DNA from: Nesterenkonia alkaliphila
Lineage (GTDB): Bacteria; Actinomycetota; Actinomycetes; Actinomycetales; Micrococcaceae
DNA length: 41,491 bases
Direction: 5' to 3'
Assembly (NCBI RefSeq): GCF_009758175.1
Contig: NZ_WRPM01000030.1
Coordinates: 1-41,491, forward strand
The first letter of the stretch is position 1. Each line of letters opens with the position of its first letter. Shown here one piece after another: positions 1 to 7,612 of this stretch. The translations under genes were made by a program, and so were the position numbers. The notes beneath the pieces are model-generated. The model had not been told where the DNA came from, ran no database searches, and saw only the letters and a list, made by a program, of their open reading frames with translations.

Positions 1-321
1 GACCGCGATGATCGAGGTCTCCACCTCCAGGGCACCGGCACCGTACCGGAACAGCGCCTCACCCAGGTCCAGCACAAAACTGATGGACACCAGCTCCTCT
101 GTCTCAGCGGGCTCGCCGATCAGCTGAGGGTTCTCATACGGACTGCCGGTTAGCCAGTCAAGGATGGGTATCTGCCCGGTGGCCGGGGAGCTGTGGTGAA
201 TCACCCGGCGGAAGACGTGGCGGACAGCTCCGGGACGCTCCTGCTCAATACTCTGCGCCGGGGCCTCACCCCGATCCCGCTTGCGGCGGCGGCTGGGCCT
301 GACCACAGACTTATCGGGCAT
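1..321 (-). CDS. Threonine/serine exporter family protein (ThrE-like), N-terminal part
   Basis: Partial: only the first 107 codons are present and the gene runs off the left edge. The protein starts MPDKSVVRPSRRRKR, a basic cytoplasmic leader. Around residues 79-107 it has an ISFVLDLGEALFRYGAGALE-type helix followed by VETSIIAV, which resembles the start of the ThrE (DUF1212) domain of threonine/serine exporters. In such proteins this soluble domain precedes about ten membrane helices, which would lie outside the window. The ATG at 319-321 is preceded by a good ribosome binding site (AGGGGAGG, 331-338). It lies downstream of the siderophore importer on the same strand with a 186-base gap, so it is probably separate. 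Family call is from memory of the domain; moderately sure. Confidence 0.6.
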   Translation of the reverse strand, partial: MPDKSVVRPSRRRKRDRGEAPAQSIEQERPGAVRHVFRRVIHHSSPATGQIPILDWLTGSPYENPQLIGEPAETEELVSISFVLDLGEALFRYGAGALEVETSIIAV

Positions 322-507
322 ATCCGGCCCTCCCCTGAACCCGTGGGCCACTGATCAGCCCTGTCCGGCAATTTTTCCACGCCGGCAAGACCTCCCACAA
401 TAGGAAGTACCCGCTGGTCAGCGGCGGAGAAGTGGGTCCTGGACCGGCGGCTCAGAGGTGACCTGGGACCTCGGCCTGAGACATGCCCCTCGAGCGGCAC
501 ACGCGGT
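322..507. other. Intergenic region after the siderophore operon
   Basis: This 186-base gap holds the ribosome binding site of the ThrE-like gene at its left end. I see no convincing intrinsic terminator for the siderophore operon. The only weak candidate is a 5-bp CCGGC/GCCGG stem around a T-rich loop near 367-387. No gene is supported here. Confidence 0.4.
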
Positions 508-1278
508 TCAGTAATAGACGGCCAGCGGACCGTTGGGCCCCTCGATGACCTGCACCTCGGTGTTGAAGATATCGCTGAGCACTTTGTCCTGCATGATCTC
601 AGCAGGGCGGCCGTGCTTGACCACCTGGCCGTTCTTCATCGCCAGGATCCTGTCCGAGTAGTGTGCGGCGAAGTTGATGTCATGCAGCACGATCACGATG
701 GTGCGGCCGAGCTCGTCGGCGGCCCGGCGCAGCTGCTGCATCATCTGTACCGCATGCTGCATATCCAGGTTGTTCAGCGGTTCGTCCAGCAGCACGTAGT
801 CAGTCTGCTGGGCCAGCACCATCGCCACATAGGCCCGCTGCCGCTGCCCGCCGGAGAGCTGGTCCAAGTACCGGTTCTCCAGATCGGTCAGGTCCAGGAA
901 GTCGATGGCCTCGGAGATGTACTTCTCATCCCCCAGAGTCAGCCGACCCCCGGAGTGGGGGAACCTGCCGAATCCCACCAGCTGGCGCACGGTCAGCCGG
1001 GTGACAAAGTGGTTCTCCTGGCGCAGCACCGAGAGGATCTTGGCAATTGCCTTGGACGGGGTGGACACCACGTCATGGCCGGCCACGGTGATCTGCCCGT
1101 GGTCGATCTCCAGCAGCCTGCCGATCATAGTCAGGATGGTGGACTTTCCAGCCCCGTTGGGCCCCACCAGGGCGGTGATGCCGCCGGCCTCGATCTCAGT
1201 GGTCACTGGGCCGATCTGCACCGAATCCCGGGATCCGGCGCTGTAGTCCTTCTGCACTTCGCTCAGCGAGATGCTCAC
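508..1278 (-). CDS. Siderophore ABC transporter, ATP-binding protein (YclP/FepC type)
   Basis: 256-residue cytoplasmic ATPase that powers uptake of an iron-siderophore complex. Visible motifs are Walker A GPNGAGKST (about residues 39-47), the signature LSGGQRQRA (about 142), Walker B YVLLDEPLNNLD (about 163) and the switch histidine in IVLHDINFA (about 197). The DEPLNNLDM stretch and HDINFAAHYSDRI resemble the petrobactin/YclNOPQ ATPase subgroup rather than FhuC. The start overlaps the end of the upstream permease by 4 bases (ATGA type), so the subunits are translationally coupled. It is the last gene of the operon. Substrate is not shown by the sequence; a catecholate or carboxylate siderophore is inference. 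Confidence 0.93.
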   Translation of the reverse strand: MSISLSEVQKDYSAGSRDSVQIGPVTTEIEAGGITALVGPNGAGKSTILTMIGRLLEIDHGQITVAGHDVVSTPSKAIAKILSVLRQENHFVTRLTVRQLVGFGRFPHSGGRLTLGDEKYISEAIDFLDLTDLENRYLDQLSGGQRQRAYVAMVLAQQTDYVLLDEPLNNLDMQHAVQMMQQLRRAADELGRTIVIVLHDINFAAHYSDRILAMKNGQVVKHGRPAEIMQDKVLSDIFNTEVQVIEGPNGPLAVYY

Positions 1279-2309
1279 AGGCGCCCCTTTCGCATCAGAA
1301 CTATCAGGAACACGAGCCCGCCGATGAGCTCAACGATCACGGTCACCGCTCCCCCGGCGTCCCAGACGTGGCGGAGGATGAAGTAGCTTCCGGCCAGGAT
1401 GGTGTAGCCGAAGAGGAACGCCATCGGCAGCAGCAGCCGGTGGCTGTAGGTGTCGGCGAACTGATAGGCCAGGATGGCTGACAGAAAACCCAGGAACATC
1501 ATCGGGCCCACCAGGGCAGTGGCGGTAGCCACCAGCACCGAGACCAGCGCCATGATGATGATCAGTTCGCGCTTATAGCTCACCCCCAGGTTCAGGGCTG
1601 CCGTCTTGCCCAGGGCCATCACGTTGAGGGTATTGGCCCGCCACCACAGCAGGGCGGTGACCAGCAGCACGATCGGCACGGCGTAGGGCAGGTACTCAGC
1701 ACGGGCGTTGGAGATGTTGCCGAAGAGCCGGGCGGTAAGCACATCGAAGGTGGAGGGGTCCAGCATCCGCTGCATGAAGTTGGACAGCGAGCCCAGCACC
1801 CCGCCGATCACCACACCCACCAGCAGCATGATGTGGATATTGGAGAACCTGCCCGAGAGCAGCCAGGTGTAGAGGATCGTGGCCAGCACCATCATGGCCA
1901 GCAGTTGCAGCAGGAACGGCCCCACCCCGACCAGAGCGACGACGCCGCCCACCCCGAACAGATAGGCCGCAGCAGTCTGGATCACGGTATAGAGAGACCC
2001 GAAGCCCATGATTCCGGGAGTCAGGATCCTGTTGTTCACTGCGGTCTGGAAGGCCACGGTGGCCACCGCATGCGCCAGGGCCACCACTGCGATGGTCAGC
2101 AGGGAGTCCCTGCGCATTCCGGCGATCAGCCACCAGCGCTCGTCGCAGCACGCCACGGGGATGTTATAGCTCATCACCGCCACGGTGAAGCCCACAGCGA
2201 GGGTGACCAGGACGGCCATTACCAGCACATAATTGCGCATGTGCTTACTGCTGGTGATGGGCTTGGAGTGCCGCCGGAGGCTCTGGTGCTCTGCTGTCTT
2301 GAACATCAC
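1275..2309 (-). CDS. Siderophore ABC transporter permease (second, YclO-like)
   Basis: 344-residue FecCD-family permease with many hydrophobic segments. Typical sequence signs are ITPGIMGFGSLYTVIQTAA-like early helices, LGVSYKR in the ATPase-facing loop, and the conserved VGPMMFLGF segment near residue 270. It would form the inner-membrane channel together with the upstream permease as a heterodimer. It overlaps the upstream permease stop and the downstream ATPase start by 4 bases each, so the three genes are tightly coupled. The N-terminal 30 residues are polar and basic, in keeping with a cytoplasmic start. The family call is firm; which permease corresponds to YclN or YclO is by position. 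Confidence 0.9.
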   Translation of the reverse strand: MMFKTAEHQSLRRHSKPITSSKHMRNYVLVMAVLVTLAVGFTVAVMSYNIPVACCDERWWLIAGMRRDSLLTIAVVALAHAVATVAFQTAVNNRILTPGIMGFGSLYTVIQTAAAYLFGVGGVVALVGVGPFLLQLLAMMVLATILYTWLLSGRFSNIHIMLLVGVVIGGVLGSLSNFMQRMLDPSTFDVLTARLFGNISNARAEYLPYAVPIVLLVTALLWWRANTLNVMALGKTAALNLGVSYKRELIIIMALVSVLVATATALVGPMMFLGFLSAILAYQFADTYSHRLLLPMAFLFGYTILAGSYFILRHVWDAGGAVTVIVELIGGLVFLIVLMRKGRL

Positions 2310-3343
2310 CGCGCCAGTCCGCCCTTCCTGCGCTGGCGCAGCAGCAGGGCCAGGAACACTGAGCCTCCGACCAGTCCGAGCACCATGCCAACCGGGATCT
2401 CGAAGGGTGCGATGATCAGCCGGCCGATCAGGTCGCAGACCGTGACCGTGCAGATGCCCACCAATACCACCCAGGGCAGGTTGGAGCGCAGGTCATCACC
2501 GCGCATCAGAGCTACGATATTCGGCACCACCAGCCCCAGGAACGGCAGGGTCCCGATCACTGTGGCGGTGACTCCGGTGGCCACTGCGACCATGGTGGTG
2601 CCCAGGAAGAGGACCACTGCGTAGTTCAGACCCACGTTGGTAGCCATGTCCTTGCCCAGGCCGGCCACGGTGAACTGATCAGCCACCAGGAAGACCAGCA
2701 CGGCCACCCCGAGCACAATCCACAGCAGCTCATAGCGGCCCTGGACCACTCCGGTGAAGGAGCCCTGGAACCAGATGCCGAGGGTCTGCAGCTTATCGGT
2801 CATCAGCGCCAGGTATGTGCTGAAGGAGCTGACCACGGCCCCGAGCATGATGCCGATGATCGGAACGATCAGACTGGACTTCAGCGAGACCCGGCGCAGG
2901 AAGGCGAAGAACACCATAGTGCCCACGAAGCTCATGATCACCGCACCGATCATTCGCTCGAAGAGACTCGCATAGGGGAAGAGCCACATCACCAGAATCA
3001 GGCCCAGCCCAGCCCATTCGGTCGTGCCCATCGTGGAGGGCTCCACGAACCGGTTCTGGGTCAGCAGCTGCATGATCACCCCGCACAGCGCCATGGCTGC
3101 CCCAGCCAGGATCAGGGCGATGGTCCGCGGCAGGCGGGTGACCCAAAACATCCAGAAGTTCTCTGAGTCGCCGAAGATGTCGAATTGGCCCACCAGCAGC
3201 GAGAGCGCCACCAAGGCCACGGTGATCAGAATGGCCACCACAAAGGCCGGGGTCCAGAGCCTGCGGTGCCGGCGGGACCGAGGGTCCTCGACCATGATCT
3301 CGCGGCTCGTCTGGGCGAGATCCTGCCGCAGGGTGGTGGACAT
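2306..3343 (-). CDS. Siderophore ABC transporter permease (first, YclN-like)
   Basis: 345-residue FecCD-family permease. It has a 30-residue basic N-terminus and about nine to ten hydrophobic helices. The conserved family stretches include LPRTIALILAGAAMALCGV (about residues 69-87), QNRFVEPSTMGTTEWAGLG and LPFLGLVVPNIVAL (about 267). The last of these is the usual coupling region. The ATG at 3341-3343 is preceded by GGAAGAG, a good ribosome binding site. It lies 120 bases downstream of the binding-protein gene, and that gap contains a strong hairpin (3403-3446). It pairs with the permease encoded at 1275-2309. Confidence 0.92.
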   Translation of the reverse strand: MSTTLRQDLAQTSREIMVEDPRSRRHRRLWTPAFVVAILITVALVALSLLVGQFDIFGDSENFWMFWVTRLPRTIALILAGAAMALCGVIMQLLTQNRFVEPSTMGTTEWAGLGLILVMWLFPYASLFERMIGAVIMSFVGTMVFFAFLRRVSLKSSLIVPIIGIMLGAVVSSFSTYLALMTDKLQTLGIWFQGSFTGVVQGRYELLWIVLGVAVLVFLVADQFTVAGLGKDMATNVGLNYAVVLFLGTTMVAVATGVTATVIGTLPFLGLVVPNIVALMRGDDLRSNLPWVVLVGICTVTVCDLIGRLIIAPFEIPVGMVLGLVGGSVFLALLLRQRRKGGLAR

Positions 3344-3402
3344 GGGGCTCTTCCGGTGGATTGGAAACGGGCGAGTGCGCTAATTCGGCTCAGTCAATGC
3401 TA

Positions 3403-3446
3403 AGCGAGGCGGACGGTGAGGCCAATTCGTCTCCGTCCGCCTCGCT
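3403..3446 (-). promoter_or_regulatory. Strong intercistronic hairpin after the siderophore-binding gene
   Basis: Perfect inverted repeat: arm 3403-3416 pairs with 3433-3446 (14 bp, core GCGAGGCGGACGG), loop of 16 bases. It lies in the gap between the binding-lipoprotein gene and the first permease of the same operon. No T-run follows on the minus strand, so it is more likely a partial attenuator or a 3' mRNA-protecting hairpin that raises binding-protein level over permease. That role is inference. Confidence 0.7.
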
Positions 3447-3463
3447 GCGCGTGCTGCTGGCTG

Positions 3464-4528
3464 CTACTGAGCTGCCTCCAGAGCTTCCGCGAAGCTCTCG
3501 AGGAACTCTGTGTAGGCCTGGATGTCCTCGGTGATGTACATGTCCTGCGGCATGTAGACGATCCGCTCCTCCTGCACAGCGGTGACCTGTTGGAGGGCCG
3601 GGGAATCGGCGATGAGCTCCTGTGCCGGGGTGTACTCGGGGTCCTGGGGAGCCATCCCGTCGCGGTCCAGGACGATGATCCAGTCGGGGTTGGAATCGGC
3701 GATTGCCTCCACCGAGATATCGTCGCCCTGGTGATCACTGGACTCGTCTTCGACCTCCAGGGCGGGCACCAGCCCGAACTCCTGGAACACCGGGGCCACA
3801 CCGCGCCCTTCGAGGGGTCCGGCATAGTTGATGTCGCCTCCGGAGGTGACCAGCCCCATCACAGTGTCCTCACCGTTATAGGCGGCCTCCACCCGGTCCA
3901 GAGCGGCGTCCAGTTCCGCCACGAGCTGCTGGGCGGTCTCCTCCTCACCGAAGATCTCGCCGAGCTTCTCGGTCTGGGCCTTCATGTTTTCGAAGAAGGT
4001 GCTCGGGTCACGGTACCCCTCGTCGAACTGCAGGAGGACCGCGTCATCGCTGAGCAGCCCGGCGATGTCCTCGTAATACTGGGCGTAGCGCTGACCGTTG
4101 ATCACCAGGTCGGGATCGGCGGCCACAATGAGCTCCAGGTTCGGCTCCCGGTGGTTGCCGGTGTCCAGGATGTCCTCATCCTCGGCGTAGACCTCATGGA
4201 CATGGGGCTGCATCAGCGACCTGGGGGCTACCGAGAGTTCCACGCCGAACTCCTCCAGAAGCCGGAAGGTCCGGTTGTCGAAGGCACCTACGCTTTGGAT
4301 CTCCTCGGGGTCGATCTCATGGGTACCAAAGTCATCCTCGACGCTGATGGTGTCCCCGGCGGCCTCAGCGCCGCCGGCCCCACCCTCTCCGGCTGCCGAA
4401 CCGGCATCCGCGTCATCGGCACTGCCCCCGTTGCAGGCGCTCAGCGCCAGGGCGGCGATTGCTGCCACGGAGAGCAAGTGCAGGGCGCGGGGCTTCTGGG
4501 CCCCCGCAGTGCTGGTGTCGAGTGTCAT
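3464..4528 (-). CDS. Siderophore-binding lipoprotein of the ABC importer (YclQ/FepB class)
   Basis: 354-residue exported solute-binding protein. The leader is MTLDTSTAGAQKPRALHLLS followed by a hydrophobic stretch and the lipobox LSAC (about residues 28-31), so it should be lipid-anchored outside the membrane. After a Gly/Ala/Asp-rich linker comes a periplasmic-binding fold of the BtuF/FepB cluster: VGAFDNRTFRLLEEFGVELS, DPDLVINGQRYAQYYEDIA and NPDWIIVLDRDGMA are typical spots. The mature protein is very acidic. First gene of the operon; a DtxR/IdeR-like site lies 27-45 bases upstream. The ribosome binding site GGAAGG lies 10 bases before the ATG. Likely YclQ-like by its neighbours. Confidence 0.92.
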   Translation of the reverse strand: MTLDTSTAGAQKPRALHLLSVAAIAALALSACNGGSADDADAGSAAGEGGAGGAEAAGDTISVEDDFGTHEIDPEEIQSVGAFDNRTFRLLEEFGVELSVAPRSLMQPHVHEVYAEDEDILDTGNHREPNLELIVAADPDLVINGQRYAQYYEDIAGLLSDDAVLLQFDEGYRDPSTFFENMKAQTEKLGEIFGEEETAQQLVAELDAALDRVEAAYNGEDTVMGLVTSGGDINYAGPLEGRGVAPVFQEFGLVPALEVEDESSDHQGDDISVEAIADSNPDWIIVLDRDGMAPQDPEYTPAQELIADSPALQQVTAVQEERIVYMPQDMYITEDIQAYTEFLESFAEALEAAQ

Positions 4529-4554
4529 TGAAGGGTTACCTTCCTAAGCGTTAT

Positions 4555-4573
4555 TGAACTTAGCCTGTCCTAA
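4555..4573 (-). promoter_or_regulatory. Candidate DtxR/IdeR iron box before the siderophore importer
   Basis: The plus-strand 19-mer TGAACTTAGCCTGTCCTAA matches 14 of 19 positions of the palindromic consensus TTAGGTTAGCCTAACCTAA, with the central TTAGCCT and the right CCTAA intact. It lies between the binding-protein start (4528) and a possible promoter on the minus strand (TTGCAG, 17-base spacer, TAGTTT, about 4583-4611). A second CCTAAGC half site is at 4543-4549. The position suits iron-dependent repression. Matches were counted by eye. Confidence 0.55.
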
Positions 4574-4655
4574 GCGGATATGAAACTACAGTGTTATCTA
4601 TTGTCCTGCAAGGCCTCAGCGCTGTGTTACATGACTGTTTCACCGGCTTCTGGGT

Positions 4656-4661
4656 TAGCGT
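4656..4661 (+). promoter_or_regulatory. -10 element of a leaderless transcript (TAGCGT)
   Basis: TAGCGT sits exactly 6 bases before the GTG start at 4668 and no Shine-Dalgarno sequence is visible. This is the TANNNT spacing seen for leaderless mRNAs in actinobacteria. Confidence 0.5.
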
Positions 4662-4667
4662 GGACGG

Positions 4668-6083
4668 GTGCCCGACCCGCTCAAGCCCCTGCTCTCTCCT
4701 GAGGTCTGGGAGCTGCTGAACTCACTGCCGGAGTACAGCCGCCGGAGGGCGGATGAGATGAACATCACACTGCGCAGACAGGGCTGGCCGGCAGATACCG
4801 TGGCGGCTGTGCTGACCCAGCTCCGGCTGCGGGCAAGGGCCAAGAGCAAGTTCGGCGAGTTCGCTCAGCGGATGCTGTTCACCGAGTCCGGACTGCAGCA
4901 GTCCACGCGTCTGCCGGTGGCGGTCCGGCATGCCGGCCGCTTCCGCGCCGCGAGGGTGGACCATGTAGTGGACCTGGGCTGCGGGCTGGGTGCTGACTCC
5001 CTGGCCTTCGCCTCAGCGGGGCTGGGCGTCACAGCGGTGGAGGCCGATGAGACTACGGCCGCAGCGGCCTACCTGAATCTGCGGCCCTTCCCAGAGGCTG
5101 AGGTGGTGCACGGCACCGCAGAAACCTGGGCTGACGAACACGCCGATTTGTTGACTGCGCACGTTGGGCAACATCCCGGGGTCGAATCTCCCGAGAGTGC
5201 TGCACCGACTGCGCAGTCGCCGGAGGCGATAGGAATCTGGCTGGATCCGGCGCGGCGGAACGAACGCTCCCGGATCTGGGACCCTGAGGAGTTCTCTCCT
5301 CCGCTGAGCTTTGTCACCGATCTTGCCGCCACCGGAGTGCCCTTAGGGGTCAAGTTGGGCCCGGGGATCCCGCATGAACTGATCCCGCCTGACTGTGAGG
5401 CGGAATGGACCTCGGTGAACGGGGAGCTGGTGGAGGTCACGCTCTGGTTCAATGCGCTGACCCGCCGGGATGCTCGGGGCAGCTTGCTGCGCCGCTGCGC
5501 CACTGTACTGACAACCTCAGGGAACGACACCTCAGGGCACGACGACGCCCCACCCCAGTCACACCCCGCTTCGCAGCCCACTGCCGCTGAGATCACCTCC
5601 ACTGCAGACTTCGGGTCGGGGGTTGAGCTGGACCCAGCAGGACCGCAGGGTCTAGCAGGTGTGCTCTGGGAGCCGGATCCCGCGGTGATCCGGGCCGGGC
5701 TGGTCGCTGAGCTGTGCGAACAGCTGGGGGGCCGGCTGCTCGACGAGCACATTGCGTACTTCAGCACGGGAACCCCGCTCGGCTCGTCACGGGAGCCTCA
5801 GGCGGCGCCAACACCGTTGGCACGGGGGTACCGGGTCATCGAGGTGATGGACTTCTCTGCTAAGCGGCTCAGACGTTGGTGCGCTGAGCAGGGCATCACC
5901 AGCCTGGAGATCAAGAAGCGCGGGGTGGACCTGGTGCCTGAGCAGCTGCGTGAGCAGATACTGCCCAAGAAGAAGGCCCGGGGCCCGGCCAAGCACGCCA
6001 CACTGGTGATCACCCGACTGGGCGATACCCGCCTGGCTGCTGTGGCCGAGCCCCTGGGCAGAGCAGGAGATGCTCAGTCCTGA
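4668..6083 (+). CDS. Class I SAM-dependent methyltransferase with THUMP-like domain
   Basis: 471 residues. The SAM-binding motif I is VDLGCGLGADSLAFA (about residues 100-114), followed by an acidic VEADE end of strand 2. The motif LDPARRNERSR (about 192) is typical of this family. The C-terminal 75 residues (GYRVIEVMDFSAKRLRRW onward, with IKKRGVDL) form the THUMP-like domain, which suggests an RNA substrate; the actual substrate is unknown. A Pro/Ser/Thr-rich insert at about residues 280-325 interrupts the fold and looks like a lineage-specific loop. GTG start, apparently leaderless. The 3' end overlaps the convergent copC-like gene by 10 bases. Confidence 0.8.
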   Translation: MPDPLKPLLSPEVWELLNSLPEYSRRRADEMNITLRRQGWPADTVAAVLTQLRLRARAKSKFGEFAQRMLFTESGLQQSTRLPVAVRHAGRFRAARVDHVVDLGCGLGADSLAFASAGLGVTAVEADETTAAAAYLNLRPFPEAEVVHGTAETWADEHADLLTAHVGQHPGVESPESAAPTAQSPEAIGIWLDPARRNERSRIWDPEEFSPPLSFVTDLAATGVPLGVKLGPGIPHELIPPDCEAEWTSVNGELVEVTLWFNALTRRDARGSLLRRCATVLTTSGNDTSGHDDAPPQSHPASQPTAAEITSTADFGSGVELDPAGPQGLAGVLWEPDPAVIRAGLVAELCEQLGGRLLDEHIAYFSTGTPLGSSREPQAAPTPLARGYRVIEVMDFSAKRLRRWCAEQGITSLEIKKRGVDLVPEQLREQILPKKKARGPAKHATLVITRLGDTRLAAVAEPLGRAGDAQS

Positions 6084-6793
6084 CCAGCCGGTCCGTTCTG
6101 CGCTGAGCGCCGGCGCCGGCTTGCGGCGTAGCCCACTGCCCCTGCCAGTACCAGCACCGCTGCAGCCAGCAGGCCCCAGCCGATGATGCCGCCCCAGCCG
6201 CCGGAGTCCTGCTCCTCACTGTCGGTCGGGGCCGTGGGAGACTCGTTCTCGGCCTGCTCGGGCTCCTCGGCCGGGACGCTGGTCTCATCCTCGGTCAGCT
6301 CGGCCTCGGGCACCTCGGCGCCGTCGTCTTCCTCGGCAGATCCCTCGGGAGTGGCCAGGGCGGCGTCCTCCTCATCCTCGGTCAGCGGGGAGTCCACCTC
6401 AAAGTTGAAGCTGCCCTCCTCACTGTGCCCGTCGGAGTAGACCACCCGGTACTGCACCTGATAGTCCCCGTTGGGCAGGGGCTCGGGGATCTCGGTACGC
6501 ATAGTGGACCCCTCCACCTCGGCCGGCTCCTCGGAGGCCCAGTTCTCATCCTCGGCGTCCAGCAGCCAGATGTCGTTGGTGATGGCCTCCCCTGTGGTGA
6601 GACCGGCCCCGGAGAACTCCAGCACCACCTCTGCGGGCGGCTCGGTGAGAGTTTCACCCTCCTCCGGACTGGAGCTGATGAGCGTGTCGTGGGCTTGGGC
6701 TTCAGCTGCGATGAGCGCTCCCAGGGCCAGTGCCGCGGCACCGGCCAGGACGGCCGGACGCAGGCGGGCAGGGGCAGTTGATGTGTTGTGCAT
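6074..6793 (-). CDS. CopC-domain copper resistance protein with C-terminal anchor
   Basis: 239 residues. A signal peptide ends at AQA-HDT, leaving the N-terminal histidine that CopC proteins use to bind Cu(II). The CopC domain covers about residues 35-130 (SSPEEGETL, PAEVVLEFSG, YQVQYRVVYSDGHSEEGSF). Next comes a 70-residue Glu/Asp/Pro-rich spacer, then a membrane helix (GGIIGWGLLAAAVLVLAGAV) and an RRRR stop-transfer end. So it should be an exported copper-binding domain held at the outer face of the membrane. It lies 66 bases downstream of a His-rich membrane protein on the same strand, a probable operon. Confidence 0.85.
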   Translation of the reverse strand: MHNTSTAPARLRPAVLAGAAALALGALIAAEAQAHDTLISSSPEEGETLTEPPAEVVLEFSGAGLTTGEAITNDIWLLDAEDENWASEEPAEVEGSTMRTEIPEPLPNGDYQVQYRVVYSDGHSEEGSFNFEVDSPLTEDEEDAALATPEGSAEEDDGAEVPEAELTEDETSVPAEEPEQAENESPTAPTDSEEQDSGGWGGIIGWGLLAAAVLVLAGAVGYAASRRRRSAQNGPAGQD

Positions 6794-6859
6794 AGTGATA
6801 TGAGTGCTTTCTGTCTTGTGAAGGATGGCACCGCAGAGCAGATGCGGCGAATGACGCTG

Positions 6860-7546
6860 CTACTTCACAAGAGCGGGCGGGCCGCGCAGACTGCGTGGGC
6901 CTGCGCCCAGCCAGGAGTCCGTGCCGTTCTCCGGCCCGGCGCAGCTCAGCAGGATCTCTCGCGGCTCCGTACTGGCGGCCGGCTGAGCAGCCAGCAGCCC
7001 CCACACCGGGGCGATCCCGAGCTGACCAGCAATGGCCTGAAGCAGCGTCTCGCCGCGTCGCAGCAGCGCATAGGCGAAGACTGCTGCCCCCAGGTGGGCC
7101 GCGATCATCGCCGCATCGGTCTGACCGGCCACACTATGCGTGGAGTGCGCAGCGGCTTCCAGCACGCCGGGCGGCAGCGCGACCTCATAGGATATGACCT
7201 GCTCGCGGACCGGCATGATCTGCGGTTCCCCGTGATGGTGGTGTGCCCCTGCGGGCAGTCCGGAGTCTCCGGCGGCGGTGGCGGGGAAAAGCGCGAACAG
7301 CCCGTGCAGCGCCGCTTGGCTGCTGAGCACCGCTGCGGCTAGGCGCAGGCGGCTGAGCAGCACAGCCGAGAGCTGCACGCACACGGGGATGCTGAACGTA
7401 AGAGCAAGCAGGATCACCAGCGGGTGCGGGGCGTGGTGCCCAGCGACAGTATGGGCCAGGGCGGCTGAACCTACGGCGACCAGGGCAGCCAGTCCTCCGC
7501 GGATCAGCTTCGCGGGGCCGGCCACCCGGCGCTGCTCAACGGCCAT
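6860..7546 (-). CDS. Hypothetical membrane protein with His-rich loop, next to CopC gene
   Basis: 228 residues with four likely membrane helices (about residues 14-36, 41-64, 68-92 and 145-170). Between helices three and four is an exposed loop with HHHHGEPQIM, a possible metal-binding patch, and two more His pairs (HTVAGHHAPH, HSTHS). I do not recognise a named family with certainty. Small polytopic proteins of this kind occur beside CopC genes in actinobacteria, so a role in copper handling is inferred from context. First gene of the pair; the downstream neighbour is the CopC protein. Confidence 0.6.
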   Translation of the reverse strand: MAVEQRRVAGPAKLIRGGLAALVAVGSAALAHTVAGHHAPHPLVILLALTFSIPVCVQLSAVLLSRLRLAAAVLSSQAALHGLFALFPATAAGDSGLPAGAHHHHGEPQIMPVREQVISYEVALPPGVLEAAAHSTHSVAGQTDAAMIAAHLGAAVFAYALLRRGETLLQAIAGQLGIAPVWGLLAAQPAASTEPREILLSCAGPENGTDSWLGAGPRSLRGPPALVK

Positions 7547-7612
7547 GCCGAAATTCTACAGCTTGTCGAAGTCCTGCCCACGCCGCAGACGGCGTGCCGG
7601 CATCAGCCGGAG

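Noticed and set aside
201-500. A 99-codon minus-strand frame between the importer ATPase and the ThrE-like gene
   Set aside because: It overlaps the ThrE-like start in another frame, is Arg/Ser/Pro-rich and has no motif.
3403-3446. Intrinsic terminator after the siderophore-binding gene
   Set aside because: The stem is strong but no T-run follows on the minus strand, and the permeases downstream have no other obvious promoter.
3416-4531. A 371-codon plus-strand frame opposite the siderophore-binding gene
   Set aside because: Mirror of a real lipoprotein gene in a complete ABC operon; repetitive Leu/Gly/Val/Asp composition typical of a reverse frame.
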